Shown piece by piece: positions 1 to 7,014 of a stretch of 64,000 bases of DNA. The notes beneath the pieces are model-generated. The model saw nothing but the letters and a program-made list of their open reading frames with translations. It did not search any database and had not been told where the DNA came from. A program made the translations under genes and the position numbers. Origin of the DNA: Paracoccus tibetensis (GTDB lineage Bacteria > Pseudomonadota > Alphaproteobacteria > Rhodobacterales > Rhodobacteraceae); the NCBI RefSeq assembly GCF_900102505.1, contig NZ_FMVT01000004.1:1-64000 (forward strand), given 5' to 3'. The stretch's first letter is position 1. Each line of letters begins with the position of its first letter.

Positions 1-256
1 CCCGAAGGATCAACTTCTCGAGCGTGAGGTCCGACACGGCCTTCCGGAGCCGCTCGTTCTCCTTCTCCAACTCCTTCAGCCGCTTCACTTGGTTTGTCTT
101 CAGCCCGCCATACTCTTGACGCCACCGGTAGTAGGTGAACTGCGTCACGCCAATTGAGCGAACCGCCGCGGCCACAGACTGACCCTGCGATACCAACACA
201 TCGACTTGCCGGAGCTTCGCTACAATCTCTTCGGGCTTGTGCTTCTTCTGGGGCAT
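1..256 (-). CDS. IS3-family transposase OrfA (HTH subunit), cut by window edge
   Basis: Reading from the ATG at 256 down to base 1 gives about 85 residues beginning MPQKKHKPEEIVAKLRQ. A helix-turn-helix follows (VAAAVRSIGVTQFTYYRWRQ), then a leucine-zipper-like helix (LKELEKENERLRKAVSDL). This is the standard layout of IS3/IS407-type OrfA, the DNA-binding half made separately or as an OrfAB fusion by frameshifting. A good ribosome site, GGAGGA, lies 6 bases before the ATG. The C-terminus and the catalytic OrfB (DDE) lie beyond the window start. Confidence 0.85.
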   Translation of the reverse strand, partial: MPQKKHKPEEIVAKLRQVDVLVSQGQSVAAAVRSIGVTQFTYYRWRQEYGGLKTNQVKRLKELEKENERLRKAVSDLTLEKLILR

Positions 257-325
257 TGCTTGTCCTCCATCTGGCTCGAAAGCCTACTTCAGGGAGGACC
301 ACTTTTCAGGGGGCAGGCCAGTACA
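1..325 (-). mobile_element. IS3-family insertion sequence, partial (one end inside window)
   Basis: The element contains an IS3-type OrfA on the reverse strand and ends near 325. Read on the reverse strand it starts with TGTACTGGCC and then CCCCTGAAAAGTGG, which is the kind of TG-starting terminal repeat seen in IS3 relatives. The other end, OrfB and any target duplication are outside the window, so completeness cannot be judged. Confidence 0.75.
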
Positions 326-489
326 CCTTCGACCTAAAGCCAAAACGGAATACTGTAGAAGGATTAATAGCGTTCCTCCTTATTATACCAATCACATTGA
401 TGCTCGTAGCAAACAACGGCCTCCTGACAAACAACTTTGGCAGTATCCTAAATGAAACATCCGCTTCCGGCTCAGGACCACAAGACTAA
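326..489 (+). pseudogene. C-terminal remnant of a membrane protein truncated by the IS
   Basis: An open frame running out of the IS end codes for about 54 residues, including a hydrophobic stretch (GLIAFLLIIPITLMLVANN) that could be one membrane segment. It stops at 489, overlapping the start of the next gene by 38 bases. It has no start codon of its own outside the IS, so if it was a gene it lost its 5' part when the IS inserted. The composition is like that of its neighbours and unlike the IS. It may be chance coding. Confidence 0.3.
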
Positions 490-1180
490 CGTGCAGAATA
501 TGCTGATTGTCGGCCTTTTTGCAGGCTGCATGATTGGCTTTATCTTGTCGATGTTAGCTGATGCATTCCGTGTAGGAGAACTTAAGGAAGTCCCGCCGTG
601 GCTACAGAGCGTGTTCAGCGGTCTCGCTACGCTGGTGAGTGTATACGCAGTCTATCTTGTTAGTCAGACCTTGAAAGCCACACAAGACACTTTGACAGCG
701 ACAAAGGATATGGCAGCGCAGCAGGCTGAGACAAACATTGCGCAGACAAGGGCGTGGCTCCATGTGCATCAGTACAAGTATCAGGGGAATGTCGAGGTAA
801 GCGACGAATTTGGCTGGGATCTTGAAGAACAAATTTGGCTACAGATGATGAACTATGGCAACACGCCCGCACTTGATGTATCTATAGTTGCCATGGTGAA
901 CTTCTACCATTTTGAAGGATACGAGCAAGAAAGCCTCAGCTGCGAACCCTTCTTGTCGTTTAAGGGCGTGCCTTTCACCAAATCAGCCATTCTGCCAGGT
1001 AAAGAGACAAGCGCAATTTGGGTGAGTTTTTCTTCCTCCGAGTGGCCCCGTAGCTTCGATCTTGCCTTGTATATTGTTCAGGTTAAATACTTGATAATGC
1101 CTTCGCGGGAGGAAGTATCGGAAGTTTTCACCTTTAAAATGCACATTCATGAAGAAGACGTATGGTTAGAGCTTCAGTGA
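452..1180 (+). CDS. unknown membrane-anchored protein
   Basis: 242 residues, no recognised family. Two predicted membrane segments lie near the N-terminus (about residues 17-36 and 54-72). A polar helix follows (LKATQDTLTATKDMAAQQAETNIAQTRAW) and then a roughly 140-residue soluble domain rich in aromatic residues. Short N-terminal anchors followed by a TRAWL-type sequence recur in hypothetical proteins of islands and prophages. There is no strong ribosome site at 452; the ATG at 500 is an alternative start that keeps both segments. It is convergent with the reverse operon that follows (6-7 bases of 3' overlap). Function not known. Confidence 0.6.
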   Translation: MKHPLPAQDHKTNVQNMLIVGLFAGCMIGFILSMLADAFRVGELKEVPPWLQSVFSGLATLVSVYAVYLVSQTLKATQDTLTATKDMAAQQAETNIAQTRAWLHVHQYKYQGNVEVSDEFGWDLEEQIWLQMMNYGNTPALDVSIVAMVNFYHFEGYEQESLSCEPFLSFKGVPFTKSAILPGKETSAIWVSFSSSEWPRSFDLALYIVQVKYLIMPSREEVSEVFTFKMHIHEEDVWLELQ

Positions 1181-1482
1181 AATTCTCTGTCAGTAGTACC
1201 ACTCGCCCTTTGTAGAAAGCGCTCCTCCTTGCCTAATTCATATCTGTTCTCGAAGTCAATTAGCCAGAAGACTGCTGCGTAGTCCTCTCTTTGCCCTTTG
1301 TTCATGAACGGTCCCAGGTTCTTTTCCTTCAAGCAGCCGGAGCAAAGACTGTAGTATGTCTTTCCGTCAAAGTATGGCTTTATGTGACAACCGGGACAAA
1401 TGCACTTTGGACTGTAGGGCTTTCGCCAGTCATGAGCTTTGTTCTTCCGGCGGTAGTCAGTGATGAAGGTTGCAAGACTCAT
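1174..1482 (-). CDS. small Cys-rich (zinc-ribbon-like) protein
   Basis: 102 residues. Cysteines at 27, 29, 32, 47 and 50 form CxxC pairs (CPGC and CSGC), suggesting a small zinc-binding knuckle; the rest is basic and aromatic. It is the last gene of a reverse operon: its ATG overlaps the stop of the upstream 139-residue gene (ATGA), pointing to coupled translation. Such small zinc proteins often bind nucleic acid or protein partners in phage and plasmid operons, but no family is recognised and function is unknown. Confidence 0.6.
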   Translation of the reverse strand: MSLATFITDYRRKNKAHDWRKPYSPKCICPGCHIKPYFDGKTYYSLCSGCLKEKNLGPFMNKGQREDYAAVFWLIDFENRYELGKEERFLQRASGTTDREFH

Positions 1483-1898
1483 AGAACCACCTCTAGGAGC
1501 CCACAGGAAGGGATTTCAGCGCCCTTTGTGTTGTTCTGGTAGGAAGGGATAGGAAAACTGCTAGACCCCACTGGAATGCCCACCCGTCCCCACTCTCTGA
1601 AAGATCTAGAGCGGACTTCTCGGTTGGCTTGCTCCTCAGTTGTCAGCTTTGCCCACTTAGTGAGTGCCTGAGGCTTCCAAGAGACGTTTTGACTATCCTT
1701 GGCTTTGGTAGTCATGAGGGTGTCAGGTGAATAACCCAGACTAAGCAGCAATCGCGCCCCATCGTAAACCGGGGAAGCTACAAGGCCGATAAACTCACCT
1801 TTCAGATATAGAGCAAATTTGGACTTCTTGTCTGTCTTGTCAGATGGCAGGGTGTCGTAGGTCTTTAGTTGATACTCCAAGATAGTTGTTTCTGTCAT
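1479..1898 (-). CDS. unknown protein in helicase operon
   Basis: 139 residues, soluble, with no family recognised. The N-terminal half looks folded (ILEYQLKTYDTLPSD, then FALYLKGEFIGLVAS and a hydrophobic helix GARLLLSLGYS). The C-terminal half is rich in K, R, S and T and may be partly disordered. A GAGAAAG ribosome site precedes the ATG. It lies 12 bases downstream of the helicase-like gene and overlaps the Cys-rich gene by ATGA, so the three are probably one transcript. Base composition is island-like. Confidence 0.6.
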   Translation of the reverse strand: MTETTILEYQLKTYDTLPSDKTDKKSKFALYLKGEFIGLVASPVYDGARLLLSLGYSPDTLMTTKAKDSQNVSWKPQALTKWAKLTTEEQANREVRSRSFREWGRVGIPVGSSSFPIPSYQNNTKGAEIPSCGLLEVVL

Positions 1899-1910
1899 AA
1901 ATATTCTTTC

Positions 1911-3182
1911 TCAAATAGCGTAGTCTAAAATTTCTTCTTCTTGTTGGTGAAGCCAATTTTCAAATAGCTGTTTCATTCTTGTAGAGGCGATATAAAGATC
2001 CATAGGCTTGCCATTACGAACAGCACTACGAAAGATAAACTGGATCATCTCGGAGAGGGCGAATTGGTCTCTGTCTAATGTCATGCCGTAGGAATTAAAA
2101 TAACGCTCTACGTCCATATTCGGGTTTCTGTCATAAAGATGAACGACAACATCCCTGTCAGCGTATTTGTTAGTGGCTCTAGTCTTTGCAGCTAGGAAAC
2201 AATCAATCTTATTCGGCCTAGGATTACCGTTCTTATCTAGGTGTAGTATTGGCCTGTCCCGGTCTCGAATAACGCAACGCGAACCCCTACCGGCATTGTC
2301 TTTTGGTAGCGTTACGATCATCCGGCTATCGTCATTCTTGAGTAGTTCCCGGACTGACCTGATTGCCCTGCCGACTTGACCTAGCTGATCCTGCCGCGCC
2401 CCATTATACCAATTCCAATTCAAGCTATACTTGCTTAACGCTTCGATTGCTCTTGTGGATTTGAAGTTGATAAGGCTGCGGAGATTGGCAATTACTTCTT
2501 CATTAGATTTTCTGAGCGGAATGAACTTCTGTTGTGCTGAAATGCTATGTAGTTCAAGAAACTTATCAAGCATTGACCCTTTGAAGTTGTAGGTCAGGAT
2601 TGTTGTTTTCTTGGGGGCTAGAAACAAGTCAATAGGTAGCTGAGTTACGAGATATCCAATTTGACCAGCCTTGCATTTAGAACGATAGAGAGTGCCTTTA
2701 GCAGCTTCACGGGCAATAGCCTCGAACGATCCACCTACAAAATGGCTAAGTGGTTTAAGAAGTGAAATCTTCCCGCAAGGCTCAAGAACTTCAACTTCGC
2801 CGTATTCTACAAGGTGCTCTACATCGCGGTTCTTGCACTTATATCGCTTAATCGCAGATACTTCCTCGTCACATACCAATTCATATCCTTGATCCTCAAT
2901 CGCTCGCCAGTGCCGCTCGTCAAACCTCTCAAACAGCGCATGAGTGCAAGCTATGTTTTCTCCATCCTCAAGAAGTTTTAGTACATCATCAGTCTTGTTC
3001 TTTCCTTCTGGTGATTTGAAGTTGCCTTCTGGAATGTGATCCTGGATACGAGTTTCTACTTCATCCAATAAGGGAGACAGATATATGAACTTCTCATCTG
3101 GTCTGCTCTTCATGTTGTCTAAATAGGAGTGTGTCTTACCTGTTCCGGGCAAAGAATCTACATATTCAATATCGTTGTTCAT
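1911..3182 (-). CDS. helicase-like P-loop NTPase (SF2-type)
   Basis: 423 residues from the ATG at 3182. That start is preferred over an upstream TTG because AGGAC lies 7 bases before it. Motifs in order: Walker A (LPGTGKT, residues 11-17), a motif Ia-like segment (YLSPLLDEVE, 34-43), Walker B (LVCDEE, 102-107), a motif III-like stretch (ILTYNF, 195-200), and a C-terminal motif VI-like segment with Q381, R385 and R389 (QFIFRSAVRNG). This order matches superfamily 2 helicases or translocases, as found in phage and plasmid replication modules. No primase or nuclease domain is seen. It heads a three-gene operon and faces a 1.7 kb repeat-rich region, which suggests replication or transfer of the element. 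Exact role is inferred. Confidence 0.65.
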   Translation of the reverse strand: MNNDIEYVDSLPGTGKTHSYLDNMKSRPDEKFIYLSPLLDEVETRIQDHIPEGNFKSPEGKNKTDDVLKLLEDGENIACTHALFERFDERHWRAIEDQGYELVCDEEVSAIKRYKCKNRDVEHLVEYGEVEVLEPCGKISLLKPLSHFVGGSFEAIAREAAKGTLYRSKCKAGQIGYLVTQLPIDLFLAPKKTTILTYNFKGSMLDKFLELHSISAQQKFIPLRKSNEEVIANLRSLINFKSTRAIEALSKYSLNWNWYNGARQDQLGQVGRAIRSVRELLKNDDSRMIVTLPKDNAGRGSRCVIRDRDRPILHLDKNGNPRPNKIDCFLAAKTRATNKYADRDVVVHLYDRNPNMDVERYFNSYGMTLDRDQFALSEMIQFIFRSAVRNGKPMDLYIASTRMKQLFENWLHQQEEEILDYAI

Positions 3183-3258
3183 AATTAAGTCCTGCAAATA
3201 GTTATCTACACCACTGAAATGAGTGGCTTACTTTTAAATTGTTCTGACTGTGAATTCC

Positions 3259-3326
3259 GCAAACCAATACGAAAAAATGCCCTACAACTAGCTCCGGGGG
3301 TGAAGCTGTCGTAGGGCTTAGTTTGC
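3259..3326. other. nested inverted repeat upstream of helicase gene
   Basis: Three nested arms can pair: GCAAAC (3259-3264) with GTTTGC (3321-3326), GCCCTAC (3279-3285) with GTAGGGC (3311-3317), and AGCT with AGCT inside. It sits about 75 bases upstream of the helicase start, so it could be a structured 5' leader, an attenuator or an origin hairpin. Confidence 0.4.
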
Positions 3327-3614
3327 AGGAACATGAATGTCTGACTTTTTGATAGGCTGACGGACCTACCGGCGCTAAAGACAGGAAAACGCGCTTCTCA
3401 ATTTAGGAAAAAATGAGACTGAACCAGACCTACTGAGACTGTTCTTTTCTCTGAGATGTATATAATCACGATGAGGCACTTTTTCAAGTAGCAGTTAACA
3501 TTTATCAAATGGTATTCGTCATTATTTCCTTGACTGTTCGCTATTCCGCTAGACCCGCTCTCGCCGCCTACATCTAATCCAGTGACAACGCAGCCACTCT
3601 TAATCCGCCTCCGC

Positions 3615-4067
3615 ACTATAGATAAGAACGGTAGCGGGCGGAACACACTACTCACTTTATTTACCAGCTACATCTTGACGACCTACAGCATCACCACCAC
3701 GTAACTATAGCGATGATACTATAGATATTCTATTATCATGTAGGTTATTTATATTATGAATAGGTTGTGTAACTATAGTTATAGAACGCTCTGCTATCCT
3801 ACAAAGATGAGCGGTTAAGACTATAGTTCTCTTAGTCAACGACACGTAGTTCTAAGAACGAAGTTAGGCAGTGCTACAACTAATCCATGAAGGAAGCTAC
3901 AAAGCCTGATAAGGCGACTAGCTGTATGAACATCACTCTCTGAAAGAAAGGGACTAGGAGACGTAAGGCTCCGCAGCCTAGATCAAGACTTTTAGTCCGA
4001 AGCCCCTTAGGGCGAGAGGACGTTAAGAAAGTCGTAGAGATAGGGTAATCAGTCTATAACTATAGTT
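3615..4067. repeat. six copies of ACTATAG (iteron-like)
   Basis: ACTATAG begins at 3615, 3704, 3718, 3772, 3820 and 4059, all readable in the same direction. Two copies are the perfect 10-base palindrome AACTATAGTT (3771-3780 and 4058-4067) and a third is ACTATAGTT. In 450 bases a given 7-mer would be expected far less than once. Possible roles are iterons, repressor boxes or phage-type polymerase promoters. Confidence 0.5.
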
Positions 4068-4706
4068 CTAACATCTATATTATTTGTAGTTCATCAAAAA
4101 TAAATAGTACAACACGAGTCCAGGATTGTTCTTTTCGTAGAAAAGACAGGATGAGCAGCGTTAGCTGGTCAGACTGAAAGACGACGCGCTCGTTATACCC
4201 ATAGTCCTAGAACTCTTGTCCTGCTGTTCTGAAACGTTTGTATAGTACCCTCTGCTGGTCATAGTTTATTATACGAGAACTGCGTTTTCCGACGAAAATT
4301 ACTATATTAAATCAAGACGTTAAACCCCCTGTAGAGTCGATTCTGGGGAAAATCCGCCCAGACTGTAATCTTGAGGGACCTTACAAGCCTCCTCTGAGGC
4401 AATATAACACCACAATTATTCAGAGATTTCAGCAGCCTGTTCCGCTTTTGCTGCCTTTACGGCTATGTGTTATCGTGTAACAGAAGTGTTACCTTCCCGC
4501 TCTCCGAGACAATCCAGAAATTTCACTTTCCCACGGAAGGAGGGTAGTGTGTTTTTTCTGTTCTAAAGCATTATCTTCTTGAATAACTGATTTTCCTGTT
4601 CCTGGACTTTAACTGATTCTTTTTCTTGAGCATCCCTTTTATTCTTGCTGTCAGGCTTTCGCTCTGACGTGTTCGTGAGATTGTAAGCAACTCACTTGAC
4701 TCTTTA

Positions 4707-4868
4707 TCCGAACAAATTCGGACGAACTTATGGCGATTCGCTTCCTTACGTGTCCTTTATGGGTAAACCGAAACGCTACGTCCGATCAGGACGCTTTATG
4801 CGTCCCAATAGGGTTGAATCATGATTTATCGGACGCTACTTCTATAACATCTAGACCCTAATCGGACA
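4707..4868 (+). promoter_or_regulatory. res-like repeats upstream of serine recombinase
   Basis: A series of related inverted elements built on TCCGA/TCGGA lies just before the recombinase: TCCGAA-CAAA-TTCGGA (4707-4722), CGTCC-GATCA-GGACG (4779-4793), ATCGGACGC (about 4829-4837) and ATCGGAC (4861-4867). Small resolvases commonly bind several imperfect inverted sites next to their own gene and thereby repress it. No experimental site is known here. Confidence 0.4.
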
Positions 4869-4876
4869 CACTCATC

Positions 4877-5416
4877 ATGGCTACTTACGGATACGCTCGC
4901 GTCTCTACCACAGACCAAGACCTGACCATTCAACAGGAAGCACTCAAGAAGGCAGGATGCACTGTCATACGCTCTGAGAAGGCCACAGGGACCAAGCTTG
5001 AGGGACGTAGGGAGTTGGCTACCCTTCTGGACTTCCTGACCTCTGGCGACGTTCTGGTAATCACTAGGCTAGATCGTCTTGCCCGCTCTATGGATGATCT
5101 CTCAGCTATCGCAAGGCAGCTACAGGAAAAGGGAGTAGAGTTGCGGGCTACGGAACAGCCCATAGACACTACAAGCCCTGCCGGTAAGGCGTTCTTCCAG
5201 ATGCTAGGTGTGTTCTCAGAGTTTGAGACTAATCTTCGCAAAGAGAGACAGCTTGAAGGGATTGCAGCAGCCAAGAAGGCAGGTGTCTACAAAGGTCGTA
5301 AGCCTTCCATTGATGGTGAGAAGATCAAGCAACTGACTGCTGAGGGTGTCGGACCTGCTGAGATTGCCAAGCGCCTAGGTGTTGCCCGCTCTAGCGTCTA
5401 TCGCTTCCTGACCTGA
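4877..5416 (+). CDS. small serine recombinase (resolvase/invertase family)
   Basis: 179 residues, the usual length of Tn3-resolvase/Hin-type enzymes. The N-terminal catalytic domain starts YGYARVST with the nucleophile Ser10 and Arg8. The conserved ITRLDRLARS segment follows, then the long E helix ending in FETNLRKERQLEGIAAAK. A C-terminal helix-turn-helix (VGPAEIAKRLGVARSSVYRFL, about 157-178) binds DNA. Such enzymes resolve dimers or cointegrates, or invert segments; they rarely integrate islands. Upstream TCGGAC repeats fit a res site and self-repression. Ribosome site is weak (CGGACA). It could serve a lost transposon or the island itself. Confidence 0.9.
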   Translation: MATYGYARVSTTDQDLTIQQEALKKAGCTVIRSEKATGTKLEGRRELATLLDFLTSGDVLVITRLDRLARSMDDLSAIARQLQEKGVELRATEQPIDTTSPAGKAFFQMLGVFSEFETNLRKERQLEGIAAAKKAGVYKGRKPSIDGEKIKQLTAEGVGPAEIAKRLGVARSSVYRFLT

Positions 5417-5452
5417 CTAATCCTCTTGACTGAGTTGTAGGATGATGAACGG

Positions 5453-5478
5453 GGATTCCCTTACGGGAGTCCTCTTTC
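5453..5478 (+). terminator. hairpin after recombinase gene
   Basis: GGATTCCC (5453-5460), loop TTAC, GGGAGTCC (5465-5472), one G-T pair, followed by a short T-rich run. It lies 37 bases after the recombinase stop and probably ends its transcript. The stretch 5479-5632 shows no gene. Confidence 0.5.
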
Positions 5479-5632
5479 TGATTCGTCTAGGGTCCCCCCT
5501 GAAAATTCGAGGAAGGTTTGCCCACTGGTGGGTAGCCCCACACATCCACAAAACAAGCTGGAAACCTTCACCTTGAGGAAACGACCTCAGGGACCAACCC
5601 AGATTCTAGAAAAAATGTGAAAAAGAGCCTAG

Positions 5633-6085
5633 TCAGAACAAGTCACAGTTGCCGCGCTCATACAGCAACTGCGCTCGCGACCTCTTACTTTCTGCGTCGG
5701 CTAACCACTGTTCCATCGGGACCGGCAAACCAACAAGGTCCTTCTTCACGACGTTGTCATACGCAGAGTTCATTGCTGACTCGAATATCCGACCTAGAAC
5801 GAAATCTACAGAAGGGCCAGCGGCTAGAAGCGGCACGAGGTAAGGCACGTGCTTCCGATGTTCTTCCACAGTGATAGTTCCCGCCTCGACAGCGGAGAAA
5901 AACTGCCGGCCGGCCGCCATGCCTCGCTCAAATAGCGCAGCTTGACGGTCTTGGTCCCCGCTTATCTCAGCATATGTCCCGCACTCGAATGCGATCCACA
6001 TGAACCGCGCAGCTTGCGCGTCAGCTTCGGCAGCTAGTGCGACCTGCGGCCAAAGTGCGAGAACTAAGGCAGATGTTCGGCGCAT
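5633..6085 (-). CDS. secreted unknown protein
   Basis: 150 residues. The N-terminus MRRTSALVLALWPQVALA is a typical Sec signal peptide with cleavage after about residue 18. The mature part is helical and has two cysteines (FECGTY and GNCDLF) that may form a disulfide in the periplasm. AGGAC lies 8 bases before the ATG. It is the last gene before the tRNA-Ser, inside the AT-richer island, although its own composition is intermediate. No family is recognised with certainty; it may be an island cargo gene or the first host gene. Confidence 0.6.
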   Translation of the reverse strand: MRRTSALVLALWPQVALAAEADAQAARFMWIAFECGTYAEISGDQDRQAALFERGMAAGRQFFSAVEAGTITVEEHRKHVPYLVPLLAAGPSVDFVLGRIFESAMNSAYDNVVKKDLVGLPVPMEQWLADAESKRSRAQLLYERGNCDLF

Positions 6086-6189
6086 GAAGGCGTCCTAAAC
6101 CTATCTAACACGTGTCATGGCAGATGTAGGTGGTTAGCGTAGGTGGTAGTACCCTCATAACTAACTGTAAACTCACGAAATAAGGGTCA

Positions 6190-6279
6190 TGGCGGAGCGA
6201 GAGGGATTCGAACCCTCGAGACGGTTTCCCGCCTACACACTTTCCAGGCGTGCGCCTTCGACCACTCGGCCACCGCTCC
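6190..6279 (-). tRNA. tRNA-Ser (anticodon GGA)
   Basis: 90 bases on the reverse strand with encoded CCA (6190-6192). Acceptor arms are GGAGCGG and TCGCTCC with discriminator G. The anticodon stem is CACGC/GTGTG and the loop CTGGAAA gives anticodon GGA (6243-6245). A long variable arm (as in all tRNA-Ser) and a GGTTCGAATCC T-arm are present. The 3' end faces the AT-rich island, the classic attachment position for islands. No second copy of the 3' end is visible in the window. Confidence 0.97.
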
Positions 6280-6330
6280 GTTGCGGCTTCGTAGCCGCTT
6301 GGCGAACGGGGTGCAAGCGCCGCGGCGCGT

Positions 6331-6918
6331 TCAGAGACGGGAGATGCGCTTTTGCAATTCGGCCAGTTGGCGACGGATCTCGGCCATGTCCTGCGCGTCG
6401 TCGACGCCGCCTGCGCCTGCCGATCCACCGGGCGTGCCTGCATCCATGTCGGCCGGGATCGGGCCGGATCCCGCGCCCCGCCAGCCGCCCATCATCGCCC
6501 GCAGGAAGATCTGCTGCTGACGCTGCAGGGCCTCGAAGCCTGGCATCGAGGCCATGGGCCCCGACATCGTCGCCATGTTCTCCATCATCTTCGACTGCCC
6601 CTCGCGCAGCATCTCGAAGCTGGCGGCCAGGAACTGCGGCACCACGGATTGCGCGCTGGTCGTGTAGCTGCGCACGAGGTCGGTCAGCACATCGATGGGC
6701 AGGACGCTTTCGCCGCGGCTCTCATGCTCGGCGATGATCTGGAGCAGGTACTGCCGCGTCAAATCATCGCCCGACTTCAGGTCGACGATCTTCACCTCGC
6801 GGCCCTCGCGGATGAAGCGGGCGATGTCCTCGAGCGTGACGTAGTCGCTGGTTTCGGTGTTGTAGAGCCTGCGGCTGGCATAGCGCTTGATCAGCAGCGG
6901 CTCGGTCGGTGCGGCCAT
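6331..6918 (-). CDS. phaR: polyhydroxyalkanoate synthesis repressor PhaR
   Basis: 195 residues from the ATG at 6918; GGAAAGG precedes it, and an upstream in-frame extension is unlikely. The N-terminal PHB/PHA accumulation DNA-binding domain (IKRYASRRLYNTETSDYVTL, about 10-29) is followed by the helical PHB-binding region (LTRQYLLQIIAEHE). A Gly/Pro-rich linker leads to a short C-terminal coiled coil (EIRRQLAELQKRI). PhaR represses phasin and PHA genes and is released when it binds PHB granules. Here it stands alone: the synthase, phasin and depolymerase genes usually next to it in Rhodobacterales are not on either side. Confidence 0.93.
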   Translation of the reverse strand: MAAPTEPLLIKRYASRRLYNTETSDYVTLEDIARFIREGREVKIVDLKSGDDLTRQYLLQIIAEHESRGESVLPIDVLTDLVRSYTTSAQSVVPQFLAASFEMLREGQSKMMENMATMSGPMASMPGFEALQRQQQIFLRAMMGGWRGAGSGPIPADMDAGTPGGSAGAGGVDDAQDMAEIRRQLAELQKRISRL

Positions 6919-7014
6919 CGCGCCTTTCCTTTGTCTTGACTTGTCGCATGATGAAACCCGCGCCGGGGAAAGGCAAAGGAAAATTGCCCGTCGCGGCGGC
7001 ACTTGCGCGGGGTG

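Larger units (their letters stand above)
3183..4876. other. 1.7 kb gene-free, AT-rich divergent region with repeats and hairpins
   Basis: No convincing gene is seen between the helicase-like gene (reverse) and the serine recombinase (forward). The region holds a nested hairpin (3259-3326), six copies of ACTATAG (3615-4065), smaller hairpins (AGGCT-CCGC-AGCCT at 3966-3979, GCCTC-CTCT-GAGGC at 4388-4401, GTAACA-GAAG-TGTTAC at 4477-4492), and recombinase-site-like repeats at its right end. The best open frame, 3398-3655 reverse, lacks a good start and is not believed. The layout resembles an origin or control region of a mobile element; this is inference. Confidence 0.55.

Noticed and set aside
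3398..3655. 85-residue reverse open frame in the repeat region
   Set aside because: No ribosome site, unusual composition and no folding pattern; it spans hairpin and repeat DNA.
5485..5512. CCCCTGAAAA string resembling the IS3 end at 300-325
   Set aside because: Only about 10 bases match and there is no transposase beside it; may be chance or a very decayed end.
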